Source: Acidobacteriaceae bacterium
GTDB taxonomy: Bacteria; Acidobacteriota; Terriglobia; Terriglobales; SbA1
Reading direction: 5' to 3'
DNA: 14,566 nt
Assembly: GCA_003136335.1 (NCBI GenBank)
Contig: PLEA01000391.1
Location: forward strand, 12,498-27,063
Shown: one piece after another, positions 1 through 7,731 of the stretch
Position numbering within the stretch: position 1 is the first letter of the stretch
Layout of the letters: every line of letters begins with the position of its first letter
Program-made: the position numbers and the translations under genes
The notes under the pieces: model-generated
Told to the model about the DNA's origin: nothing
The model's database searches: none
What the model saw: the letters and a program-made list of their open reading frames with translations, nothing else

Positions 1-1
1 C

Positions 2-157
2 GCGCGCAAGCCATTGGATATGACGCACCGCGAGGCCGACGGCTCGATCCCGATGCTGGTGCAAGTGTCGCCTGGCCCAGGACAATGCGATGTTCTGGTG
101 ACAGCGAAGCAAGGCACGTCCGTCGCGGAATCAAGCCTTTCCGTAAAGATTGAGTAA
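2..157 (+). CDS. C-terminal end of an unrecognised protein (5' truncated)
   Basis: An open frame enters from the left edge and ends at TAA 155-157, leaving 51 residues. The visible tail has alternating hydrophobic and polar residues (for example MLVQVSPGPGQCDVLVTAKQ and SSLSVKIE), which suggests beta strands of an immunoglobulin-like or similar sandwich fold. Such a C-terminus is common in secreted acidobacterial proteins, and it loosely resembles the tail of the VWFA-related protein that follows. No catalytic motif is visible and I do not recognise the family. The next gene starts about 90 bp downstream behind its own possible promoter, so co-transcription is uncertain. Confidence 0.6.
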   Translation, partial: ARKPLDMTHREADGSIPMLVQVSPGPGQCDVLVTAKQGTSVAESSLSVKIE

Positions 158-198
158 CGAAGCCGGTCGACCATTCGTTCCGGGCTGTTTGCAAGCCT

Positions 199-231
199 TT
201 GACATTCGAGGTGCTAGCTCTGGGGTAGAAT
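199..231 (+). promoter_or_regulatory. Possible promoter of the first VWFA-related gene
   Basis: A perfect TTGACA lies at 199-204 and a TAGAAT -10-like hexamer at 226-231, 18 bp before the chosen ATG at 249. The 21-bp spacer is longer than the usual 16-18 bp, which weakens the pairing. The -10 box alone may be the real element. Similar TAGAAT boxes precede the other VWFA-related gene (4659-4664). Confidence 0.3.
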
Positions 232-248
232 CACACTGGGCTGAACCA

Positions 249-2039
249 ATGGCCGGCAGCCGGAGATGTTTTCGAATGGTGGCCTCCCTCTTGCTCCGAA
301 CCCGTGTTCTTTTGGCAGCCGTTCTGTTTGTGGGCACAGTGGGCGCGCAGAGAGACAATACTTCCTCGCAGACGCCCGCGATCCCCGATTCGCGGAAGGC
401 CGATGCCAGCGGTCTAATCTTTCATCAAAGTGTACGGCGTGTCATCGTCGATGTGGTGGTTTCTGATTCGAATGGAAAGCCGGCTTCTGGCCTAGCTGCC
501 GACGACTTCTCGATCTCCGAAGACGGAAAGCCGCAGCAGATTCGCTTCTTCGAGGTTCACGATTTTGATTCGCTTTCAGATTCCCTTCCCAAACTCCCCC
601 CATCCCTGCCAGCCAACACGTTCGTGAACGTTCCCGCGGGACCGGAACGAGGTCCGCTTTATGTTCTGCTTCTGGATCTCGTCGACATGGGAGTCGACGA
701 CCAGCCTCGAGCGCGAGAGCAGTTGCTGAGATTCATCCGCAGCAAGCCGCTTGGAACCCGCTTCGCGATCTTCGTTTTCAGCGATGGGCTTTATCTGGTC
801 CAGGGATTTACCGAGGACCGCAACCTGCTCGCTGCCGCTGTGGATCCGAAGAAGCCTCGCTCCCACGTGCCCCGGATTTTTCTGTATGCCGACAATTATC
901 GACCTTATTTCTCGACCCCTCGCGTTCTGATGAACATCGCGAGATTTCTATCCGATCTCCCGGGACATAAGAATGTGATTTGGCTTTCCGCGTCGTTTCC
1001 CTCCTCCGGCATGCCCAGTTCCGATCCAGGGATAGAGGCCGTGAGCATCAACGACGAAATCAAGGAAGCCACCGATACCCTGGCTCGCGGGCAGATCGCC
1101 GTCTATCCGGTCGACGTTCGCGGCGTGGTCGTTACCCACGTGATGGCTCGTCCCGAGGGCGGAGCGATGGTGACCACTACCGACAGTCCTGCGCTGAGCG
1201 CCAGTTACATGACCGAACAAGAAATCGCTAACGCGACCGGAGGCCGCGCCTTCTACAGCACAAACGACGTGGCGACCGCGCTCAAGGAAGCTACGGAAAC
1301 CGGCGGCCATTACTACACTCTTACGTATTCTCCCAGCAATCAGACCTATGACGGCCGCATGCGTCATATTCATGTTGAACTTTCGAAACACGGTTGTCAG
1401 CTCGCCTATCGCCGCTCTTACTACGGCAATCCCGCTACGGCTTGGCCGGAGGAAAAGCATTCCGCATCGGACCTGGAGCCCCTCCTGGTGAGCCGGCCGG
1501 CAGATTCGTTGTCCCCCAGCATGCAGCACGGCGCTCCCTTGGCGCACCAATTATTATTCCGGGCCCACATCCACGTCCTGACTCCGCCGGCGAAAGCCAC
1601 TCCCGAGCAGATGGCGAATTTAGCCGATCAGCCCGCTTTCTTTCGGGAGCGTCGCAAGAATAGGCCGGCCAAGCCTCTACGGCCCATTCAACTGCAAACT
1701 TACGAAATTGATTACACCGCTGCGGCCCGTTACCCCGCATTAGAAGTGGCGGCCGCGGCCTTTGACGCTGACGGGAAAATGCTGAATGGTGTGATCCAAA
1801 GGACCGCAGAGGACAGCGCCGCCGGAGAAAGGCGCGACGGCATCTATAGGGTTCAACAACAATTCGATGTTCCTGTGGCCGCGGTGTCCATCCGGGTCGC
1901 GGTGCGGGATGTGGCAACGGACAATGTCGGCGCCTTAGAGATAAACCTGCCACTTGCGCCCGAGGCACAAACTACCAATGCTTCCATTCTTCCAGCCGCG
2001 TCGGGCTCTGAAGCCGCAGATCCGCCGAAGCCGCGTTAG
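249..2039 (+). CDS. Secreted VWFA-related domain protein (acidobacterial type)
   Basis: This 596-residue exported protein matches the VWFA-related family typical of Acidobacteriota (TIGR03436-like). Residues 1-33 form a Sec signal peptide (basic start, LLAAVLFVGTVGA core, likely cleavage after VGA). A family-typical lead-in at 63-101 reads RRVIVDVVVSD then DDFSISEDGKPQQIRFF. The Rossmann-like core follows: LYVLLLDLVD (137-146), RFAIFVFSDG (171-180), KNVIWLSASF (241-250), QIAVYPVDVRG (282-292) and a TGGRAFYSTND segment (330-340). The metal-site motif DxSxS is replaced by DLVDM at 143-147, so classical MIDAS metal binding is doubtful. The C-terminal ~100 residues look like a beta sandwich. The frame is open to a TTG at 150, but ATG 249 puts the signal peptide at the N-terminus; ATG 276 is a second option. 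Role is inferred as envelope or extracellular binding; the ligand is unknown. Confidence 0.88.
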   Translation: MAGSRRCFRMVASLLLRTRVLLAAVLFVGTVGAQRDNTSSQTPAIPDSRKADASGLIFHQSVRRVIVDVVVSDSNGKPASGLAADDFSISEDGKPQQIRFFEVHDFDSLSDSLPKLPPSLPANTFVNVPAGPERGPLYVLLLDLVDMGVDDQPRAREQLLRFIRSKPLGTRFAIFVFSDGLYLVQGFTEDRNLLAAAVDPKKPRSHVPRIFLYADNYRPYFSTPRVLMNIARFLSDLPGHKNVIWLSASFPSSGMPSSDPGIEAVSINDEIKEATDTLARGQIAVYPVDVRGVVVTHVMARPEGGAMVTTTDSPALSASYMTEQEIANATGGRAFYSTNDVATALKEATETGGHYYTLTYSPSNQTYDGRMRHIHVELSKHGCQLAYRRSYYGNPATAWPEEKHSASDLEPLLVSRPADSLSPSMQHGAPLAHQLLFRAHIHVLTPPAKATPEQMANLADQPAFFRERRKNRPAKPLRPIQLQTYEIDYTAAARYPALEVAAAAFDADGKMLNGVIQRTAEDSAAGERRDGIYRVQQQFDVPVAAVSIRVAVRDVATDNVGALEINLPLAPEAQTTNASILPAASGSEAADPPKPR

Positions 2040-2134
2040 CTCGACTTCCTACGCCGGGATCGAGGAACGGCTGACTGTGTGTGCGTGAGAGCTAAATTTC
2101 CAGGAGAGCGGTGGTCCGAAACTGCCAGACTCCA

Positions 2135-2214
2135 GCCGCGAAGCGGCGGCATGTGAAAGCCCGGCACGGGAGTGCCGGGTGGGAGTGGGAAAAGCACCCG
2201 AGTCCCGGAGGGAC
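2135..2214. repeat. Triple-hairpin interspersed repeat (REP-like)
   Basis: Three hairpins lie in a row in the spacer between two genes. The first is GCCGC-GAA-GCGGC at 2135-2147. The second has a perfect 8-bp stem, CCCGGCAC-GGGA-GTGCCGGG, at 2160-2179. The third is GTCCC-GGA-GGGAC at 2202-2214. No T-tract follows any of them, so an intrinsic terminator is unlikely. From general knowledge, very similar strings recur many times in intergenic regions of acidobacterial genomes and often give rise to spurious small ORFs. A REP or RAYT-mobilised element is the favoured reading; a structured RNA in the mRNA leader or trailer is the alternative. Confidence 0.65.
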
Positions 2215-2276
2215 GGCACGAGTACTTACGCACTCTTTGACTGCCCAAACGCTGGACCGATCTCTCGCCTTGCGCA

Positions 2277-2285
2277 TGGTACGAT
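2277..2285 (+). promoter_or_regulatory. Possible extended -10 element upstream of the TPR gene
   Basis: TGGTACGAT fits an extended -10 (TGnTAnnnT) and ends 46 bp before the ATG at 2332. No good -35 box sits 17 bp upstream. TTGACT at 2237-2242 is too far away to pair with it. The rest of the spacer 2040-2331 holds the triple-hairpin repeat and no gene. Confidence 0.25.
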
Positions 2286-2331
2286 GATCCTCCGGAAAAG
2301 ACTTCCAGCCTGGAAGACGGCTCTGAAGTAA

Positions 2332-3510
2332 ATGGTTGTCGTGGGTGCAGCGAACAAGGGGATGCGAACGATTCCTAGGTGGCGTCTTTGCAGGCCAGAG
2401 AAGTCGCGCCTGGCGCTCATGGTATTGCTCTTCACGCTTTTGCCTCGATTGTGCGCTGCGCAAGCCAATCCAGCCAGTTTTTCTGACGTGGCCTCGAAGG
2501 CGATGGCCGCCCGCGAGGCGAACGACGTTCCCGGCGCGATCGATCTCTACCAGCAGGCGCTGAAGCTCAATTCGCAGTGGGCCGACGGATGGTGGTTTCT
2601 GGGATCACTGCAATATGGAACCGGCGCCTACGCCGCGGCCCGGGATGCGCTCTCGTATTATCTCGAAATCACGCCCAACGCCGCACCGGCTCTGGCTATG
2701 CGTGGTCTTTGCGAATTCGAGACCGGCGAGTATGGGAAATCGCTCAACGATATTCAGCGGGCGCTGGCGCTCGGCGCAGCCAATCAGCCCCGCAACGAAA
2801 AGATTCTTCGCTACCATGAGGCGTTGCTGCTCACCCGGACCGGAAGGTTTGAAGATGCCCTGCGCAGCTACGCGTTTTTCACTCATGACGACGACTCCAA
2901 CCCCGAACTTCTCCTGGCCCTCGGGCTGGCTGGCCTGCGCACCCCGCTCCTTCCGAAAGAATTGAAAGCCGATCAACAGGAGTTGTACATCAGCGCAGGG
3001 AAAGCGGCGTTCGACTTCATGAAGGGAGACAAAGAAATCGCACGCGTGGAGTTTCAGCGCCTTTTCCAGCGCGTTCCAGCGGTGCCCAACGCGCACTATC
3101 TTTATGGATACCTCTTGTACGCCAGCGATCCCGATGCGGCTGTGGTTGAATTCAAGAACGAGTTGCAAGTGGCTCCCAGCGCCGTCGCAGAGGTTATGCT
3201 GGCGTGGATTCCATTGCTGCAGAACGATGGTTCCGCCGCACTCCCCTACGCCCGGAAGGCAGTGGCCGAAGACCCGACTCTCCCCAGCGCTCAGCTTGTT
3301 CTGGGCCGGGCGCTCACCGAGATGGGTGATACAAGGGGTGGCATCGAACACCTGGAAAATACCGTGCAACTCCAACCCGATAATCTTGAGGTCCACCTCG
3401 CTCTGGCCAAGGCATACTCCAAGTCCGGACTGAAAGAAGATGCCAGGCGGGAGCGTTTGCTGTGCCTCGAAATGACGAAGAATGATACGGCGCCGGCTAC
3501 ACATCCTTAG
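2332..3510 (+). CDS. Exported tetratricopeptide repeat protein
   Basis: The 392-residue product has a hydrophobic export segment at about 26-43 (RLALMVLLFTLLPRLCAA, likely cleaved before Q44), followed by helical TPR units. Repeats are clear at about 49-82, 83-116 and 117-150 (WFLGSLQYGTGAYAAARDAL, then a GLCEFETGEYGKSLNDI unit), and again at about 285-380 (AQLVLGRALTEMGDTRGGIE). TPR arrays bind other proteins, so a scaffold or partner-recruitment role in the periplasm is likely. The start may be ATG 2332 or ATG 2362; the second would give a shorter basic region before the signal core, but AAGGGG abuts it with no spacer. Its 3' end overlaps the following heptaheme cytochrome gene by 29 bp, which implies an operon and suggests the two proteins act together. 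Confidence 0.85.
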   Translation: MVVVGAANKGMRTIPRWRLCRPEKSRLALMVLLFTLLPRLCAAQANPASFSDVASKAMAAREANDVPGAIDLYQQALKLNSQWADGWWFLGSLQYGTGAYAAARDALSYYLEITPNAAPALAMRGLCEFETGEYGKSLNDIQRALALGAANQPRNEKILRYHEALLLTRTGRFEDALRSYAFFTHDDDSNPELLLALGLAGLRTPLLPKELKADQQELYISAGKAAFDFMKGDKEIARVEFQRLFQRVPAVPNAHYLYGYLLYASDPDAAVVEFKNELQVAPSAVAEVMLAWIPLLQNDGSAALPYARKAVAEDPTLPSAQLVLGRALTEMGDTRGGIEHLENTVQLQPDNLEVHLALAKAYSKSGLKEDARRERLLCLEMTKNDTAPATHP

Positions 3511-4582
3511 CCCGGTCGCGGGTCTTCTGACTTGCATCGCAGCGCTCTCGCTATGGGCGAGTGCGCAAGGCAAGACGGAGTCCGCATGTGTATCGTGCCA
3601 TCGCTCGCAGTCTGAGTCCCAGCCGCGAACGCCAATGGGGCGAGCGCTGGAACTTCCGGGCGCCAATCCTACGCTTCGCGAGAATCCGAAGCTGACGGTT
3701 CGGAAAGCCGCCTATACCTACACCGTCGAAACACACGGCGAAGAGAGTACCTACAGCGTGAGCGATGGCACCCGCACAATTTCCATTCCCATTCACTGGA
3801 ATTTTGGTACAGGGGCGCAGACGTGGGTTCTGGAGCGCGATGGACGCCGCTATGAGAGCGCAGTGAGTTTCTATCCCTCGATTCCGGGTCTCGATTTCAC
3901 CACCGGAGACGAGGATCTGAAACCTCGCAACCTCGAAGAAGCGATCGGACGCGAAATCTCTATGGCCGAAACTAAGGTCTGTTTCGGTTGTCACGCCAGC
4001 AGCGCGGTTACAAACGGAAAAATGACTTTCGAAAGCCTGCGTCCGGGGGTAACCTGCGAGCATTGTCATGCCGGCACAACCACGCACCTCAGCGATTCTT
4101 TCAACGGCGATTTCGATTCCGCGCCGCCCGATCTCCGCACGTGGCCGTCGGAAGACATCTCGAATTTCTGCGGCCAGTGTCATCGTACCTGGGAGACGGT
4201 GGTGCGGAATCACTGGCGCGGCGAACTGACGGTTCGCTTCCAGCCTTACCGTCTCGCCAACAGCAAGTGCTTCGACGGCGCGGATCCTCGCATCAGTTGC
4301 ATCGCCTGCCACGATCCTCACGTGGATGTCGTCCGCCAGGACTCTTCCTACGATGCCAAGTGCCTGGCATGCCACTCATCGTCCGCCGCTTCTGCGGGTT
4401 CCTTGACTCCGGCATTGACCTCATTTCAGACAGCGCCTCAGACCCATGCCAAGATTTGTCCCACCGCCAAGTCGGAATGCGTGAGCTGTCACATGCTCAA
4501 GGGAAAGTTGCCCAACGGACACCTGACCTTTACCGATCACCAAATTCGGGTGGTGAAGCCGGGGGCGCCGTTTCCCAATTGA
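3482..4582 (+). CDS. Periplasmic seven-heme c-type cytochrome (copy A)
   Basis: The 366-residue product has a signal peptide (residues 1 to about 29, basic MIRRR start, core to WASAQG). It carries seven CxxCH c-type heme sites: CVSCH 36-40, CFGCH 167-171, CEHCH 192-196, CGQCH 230-234, CIACH 273-277, CLACH 294-298 and CVSCH 333-337. Between hemes 1 and 2 lies a ~125-residue heme-free segment that looks beta-rich (IPIHWNFGTGAQTWVLERDG). The general architecture is that of cytochrome c554-like multiheme proteins, which move electrons in the periplasm. A TDHQI motif near the C-terminus could supply a distal heme ligand. The gene starts inside the end of the TPR gene, so translation is probably coupled. 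The minus-strand protein at 7725-8912 is a homologue with the same order of heme sites. Substrate and redox partner cannot be told; catalysis, for example nitrogen-oxide reduction, is not excluded. Confidence 0.9.
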   Translation: MIRRRLHILSPVAGLLTCIAALSLWASAQGKTESACVSCHRSQSESQPRTPMGRALELPGANPTLRENPKLTVRKAAYTYTVETHGEESTYSVSDGTRTISIPIHWNFGTGAQTWVLERDGRRYESAVSFYPSIPGLDFTTGDEDLKPRNLEEAIGREISMAETKVCFGCHASSAVTNGKMTFESLRPGVTCEHCHAGTTTHLSDSFNGDFDSAPPDLRTWPSEDISNFCGQCHRTWETVVRNHWRGELTVRFQPYRLANSKCFDGADPRISCIACHDPHVDVVRQDSSYDAKCLACHSSSAASAGSLTPALTSFQTAPQTHAKICPTAKSECVSCHMLKGKLPNGHLTFTDHQIRVVKPGAPFPN

Positions 4583-4586
4583 GCGG

Positions 4587-4617
4587 GAGACTGAAAAACC
4601 GGGCGCTTCGCAGTCTC
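4587..4617 (+). terminator. Weak hairpin after cytochrome A, possible terminator
   Basis: GAGACTG at 4587-4593 can pair with CAGTCTC at 4611-4617 across a 17-base loop, starting four bases past the cytochrome stop. There is no T-run after it, so it is not a standard intrinsic terminator. It may stabilise the 3' end of the transcript or be chance. Confidence 0.25.
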
Positions 4618-4632
4618 GCATAAATCCCGATC

Positions 4633-4664
4633 TTGCGATTAGACGAACAGAATGGATGTAGAAT
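4633..4664 (+). promoter_or_regulatory. Possible promoter of the large VWFA-related gene
   Basis: TAGAAT at 4659-4664 is a plausible -10 box and would give a leader of about 90 bases before ATG 4762. TTGCGA at 4633-4638 is a candidate -35, but the spacer is 20 bp. TTAGAC at 4639-4644 leaves only 14 bp. The -10 box is the better supported half. Confidence 0.25.
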
Positions 4665-4748
4665 TGGCCGGTACCTTGAAGTCAAAGAGGAGATCCCGGC
4701 TTGGCATCGCAAGCGTAGTAGCCCGTCGACGCTTTCTCCCAATTACAT

Positions 4749-4754
4749 AAGGAA
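4749..4754 (+). promoter_or_regulatory. Ribosome binding site deciding the start at 4762
   Basis: AAGGAA lies seven bases before ATG 4762, with the spacer made only of T residues. It selects this ATG over the TTG at 4633, which is in the same frame but lacks such a site and would put 43 extra residues in front of the signal peptide. Confidence 0.6.
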
Positions 4755-4761
4755 TTTTTTT

Positions 4762-7731
4762 ATGGATAAGACAGGAATGATTGCGCTGCTCGCCCTCATT
4801 CTCCTTATCCCACGCAGTTACGCTCAAACCACGCCCGCAACAAAGGGGGAGAGCCCCACAATCGTTTCGAACGTCGACGAGGTCACTCTCGATCTGGTGG
4901 TTCGCAACAAGAAGAACAAGCCCATCCTGGATCTCAAGCCTGAAGACATCGCGGTTACAGACAATGGTTCTGCCGTAAAGCTCTCCGACCTTCGTCTTGT
5001 GACCGGGGCATCCCGCGCGGAACACTTGGTCACCCTGGTCTTCGATCGTCTCGAACCTTCAGCGGCGACAAACGCGCGCGTGATCGCCGCAAAAATTCTC
5101 AAGATGGTCCCCGCAAATGGCTTCTCGTTTTCCGTGCTCAACATTGGGGGACGTCTCAGGTTGTTTCAGGGATTTACCTCCGACCGCGTTGCCGTGGGAA
5201 AGGCGATCGACGCTGCCACCGAAAGAGACGAAGGAATCAAGGACGATGCTGCGGCACTGCCGGAGAAAAACCTCATGGCCGCGGCGCAGACCGGAACAGA
5301 TTCTTCCGGAACGCGTGTCAGCACGAAGGAGCGCAACGCAGCGCGCATAATGCTGGCCTCGCTTCAGGAATCGCAGCACATCGTACAAGACCAGCACTGC
5401 CTGCCTTCGCTCGCAGGTTTGCTCGCACTGGCACGTACCCAAGGGCAGATCGCGGGACGAAAAGTCGTGATCTTTTTCGAGCAGGGGCCGCAGCTGGATT
5501 CGAACGCCAAAGACATTCTTCCCACCATTGCCGGAGCGGCGAATCGCGCCAGTGTAAGCGTTTATGCGGTGGACGCGAACGCCGTGGACGAGCAAGCCGG
5601 CGAAGGACTGTTGGCGACAATGGCCATCGGCGGCGTGATGGCTACAAACCGCATGAATCCGGCACCGACCGGCGCTGCTACACGAGCAGCAATTCCGTCG
5701 GCGCCCCCCGGGTCAATCGCGGCGGGCAATGACTCGCTGGACCGGCTTGAAACCGAGGGCATGGCCGGATACAAGAATCCTCTGGCGGAACTGGCGGGGA
5801 ACACAGGTGGTGCTTACATTGTGGCCTCCGACAAGCTGAAGAAGCCGCTGCAGCAACTCGTCGAGGACATGAGCACGTATTACGAAGCTTCCTATGTTCC
5901 GCCGGTCCAGGAATTTGACGGAAAGTTTCGGCCGGTTGCTGTGAAGTCGGTGCGGACTGGGCTCAAAATACGCTCCCGGGCAGGTTACTTTGCGCTGCCT
6001 CCGGGCCCCGGTTCGGGGATGAGGCCGTTTGAAGCGCCGCTGATGAAACTTTTGAGCGAATCGCAACTACCCACCGACCTCAAGTTCCATTCCGCAGTCT
6101 TGCGCCTGGGAGATCTGCCGACCGGCAATGAAAATGTCGTGGTGATTGAAGTTCCGGTAGCCGAACTGGAAACGCGGGACGATCCGAATTCCAATCTCTA
6201 TTCGCTCCACGTGTCCATCGTGGCTCAGATCAAGAATAAAGCCGGTGAAGTCATCGAGCATTTCAGTGAAGACGTCCCACGACACTCTTCGCTCGACTCC
6301 AAGGGGAGTGCGGGCACTGAACTGATCACCATGCAACGGCATTTCCTCGCCGATCCAGGCGGATACGTCGTGGAGGCAGCCGTGCTCGATCGCAACAGCG
6401 AAAAAGCTGGCGCCCAGCGCATGGAATTCCAAATCTCCAGCGAAACTACCGGCCCATCCCTGAGTGACGTAACCATCGTCCAGCGTATGGAGCCCTTACC
6501 CGCGGAAATGGACTCGACGGAGCCTCTCCGGTACGGAAGCAGCAAGGTGGTGCCGAGCCTTTCCGGCCATGTGCCTCATGCAACAAAAAACATCTCCTTC
6601 TTTTTTGTGGTGCATCCCGATCCCAACTCGGCAGAGCAGCCAAGACTGGAGATGGAAGTACTGAAAAGCAACGAGCAAATCGCGCAACTCCCTCTGCAGC
6701 TTCGCAAAACGACGGGACCAGCTTCCATCCCATACCTGGCATCGATCCAGTCCACCTCTCTATCGAGCGGGGATTACGAAGTAATTGAAAGGCTCGTCCA
6801 GGGCGGGAAAACCAGCGAACAAGCCGTGGCGTTCAGGATTGAAGGACCTGAATTGGCTTCTGCAACCGCGCCCGAGAATGCAACTGGTGCAACCAAGCCG
6901 CCAAGTGACGACGCTGAGGTCTCCGCCGCTTCCGAACTTCAGCCGCCCGTCACTGACGGGCACACTGGACGACATCTCGTGATCACTTCTCTGCCGGACG
7001 GCGCAGTTCTCGCTCCTTCAGCGGACCAGTTAGAGGCTATCGTCGCAGGCACCAGAAAGCGCGCGCTGGACTACACCACGACTTTGCCGAATTTCATTTG
7101 CGTCGAAGTCACGAACCGCTCCGTTGACCAGTCCGGCAACGGCAATTGGAAACATAGGGACTCTCTCGCCGAACTCCTGACCTATCACGACAACCAGGAG
7201 TCGCGAACCACGCTCGAAGTAAATGGTAAGCGCAGCAGCCTCAAACGCGCCGACCTGAATTCCACCTGGCCAATTTCGGTGGGAGAGTTTGGCGCTATGC
7301 TCAAGCTGGTTTTCTCACCCTCTTCTAAAGCGCAGTTCGAATGGAAGGAAGCCGCCACTCTGGGCGACGGAACCGGAACCGTACAGGTACTCGGTTATCG
7401 CGTTGCGCACGACCATGCCACGATTGACCTCAGCGAGGGCAACGACACCATCGGGGTTGGCTTTCACGGTCTGGTTTATGTCGACACCGCAACCAGCGGC
7501 ATCCGGCGCATCACCCTTGAGGCCGACGGCCTTCCTCGTACCTTCTCCATGCATGCCGCCGCGATGACGGTGGACTACGATTATGTCGCGATCTCTGCGC
7601 GCGACTACCTGCTTCCGGTGCGTTCCGCGGTAAGCCTGCAAAGAGGTCGCAAGCAGATCGAACTGAACGAAATCGCATTCCGGAATTACCGGCGCTTCGC
7701 TTCCCGAACGAAAATCAAAATGGTTCACTGA
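4762..7731 (+). CDS. Large secreted VWFA-related protein with an extra C-terminal domain
   Basis: The 989-residue product has a signal peptide (residues 1-21, core MIALLALILLIPRSYA). The acidobacterial VWFA-related module spans about 35-412: VDEVTLDLVVRNKKNKP (38-54), DLKPEDIAVTDNG (57-69), TLVFDRLEPS (91-100), GRKVVIFFEQG (232-242), SVSVYAVDAN (264-273), ELAGNTGGAYIVASD (343-357) and YYEASYVPP (373-381). The metal-site motif is DRLEPS rather than DxSxS. A central region (about 425-740) looks like beta-sandwich units. A distinct C-terminal module begins near residue 766 with LDYTTTLPNFICVEV and continues through FHGLVYVDTATSGIRRITLE. I know this segment as a recurring acidobacterial domain of unknown function, sometimes alone and sometimes fused to VWFA. 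Role is inferred as a surface or periplasmic binding protein. Its stop overlaps the convergent cytochrome gene by 7 bp. Confidence 0.87.
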   Translation: MDKTGMIALLALILLIPRSYAQTTPATKGESPTIVSNVDEVTLDLVVRNKKNKPILDLKPEDIAVTDNGSAVKLSDLRLVTGASRAEHLVTLVFDRLEPSAATNARVIAAKILKMVPANGFSFSVLNIGGRLRLFQGFTSDRVAVGKAIDAATERDEGIKDDAAALPEKNLMAAAQTGTDSSGTRVSTKERNAARIMLASLQESQHIVQDQHCLPSLAGLLALARTQGQIAGRKVVIFFEQGPQLDSNAKDILPTIAGAANRASVSVYAVDANAVDEQAGEGLLATMAIGGVMATNRMNPAPTGAATRAAIPSAPPGSIAAGNDSLDRLETEGMAGYKNPLAELAGNTGGAYIVASDKLKKPLQQLVEDMSTYYEASYVPPVQEFDGKFRPVAVKSVRTGLKIRSRAGYFALPPGPGSGMRPFEAPLMKLLSESQLPTDLKFHSAVLRLGDLPTGNENVVVIEVPVAELETRDDPNSNLYSLHVSIVAQIKNKAGEVIEHFSEDVPRHSSLDSKGSAGTELITMQRHFLADPGGYVVEAAVLDRNSEKAGAQRMEFQISSETTGPSLSDVTIVQRMEPLPAEMDSTEPLRYGSSKVVPSLSGHVPHATKNISFFFVVHPDPNSAEQPRLEMEVLKSNEQIAQLPLQLRKTTGPASIPYLASIQSTSLSSGDYEVIERLVQGGKTSEQAVAFRIEGPELASATAPENATGATKPPSDDAEVSAASELQPPVTDGHTGRHLVITSLPDGAVLAPSADQLEAIVAGTRKRALDYTTTLPNFICVEVTNRSVDQSGNGNWKHRDSLAELLTYHDNQESRTTLEVNGKRSSLKRADLNSTWPISVGEFGAMLKLVFSPSSKAQFEWKEAATLGDGTGTVQVLGYRVAHDHATIDLSEGNDTIGVGFHGLVYVDTATSGIRRITLEADGLPRTFSMHAAAMTVDYDYVAISARDYLLPVRSAVSLQRGRKQIELNEIAFRNYRRFASRTKIKMVH

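Noticed and set aside
2605..3666. A 353-residue open frame on the minus strand
   Set aside because: It lies opposite the TPR gene and the start of cytochrome A. It has no signal peptide or recognisable domain, and its composition is that of a mirrored frame in GC-rich coding DNA.
3551..4375. A 274-residue minus-strand open frame opposite cytochrome A
   Set aside because: The plus strand has seven heme motifs in one frame; the minus frame has no motif and is a by-product of codon bias.
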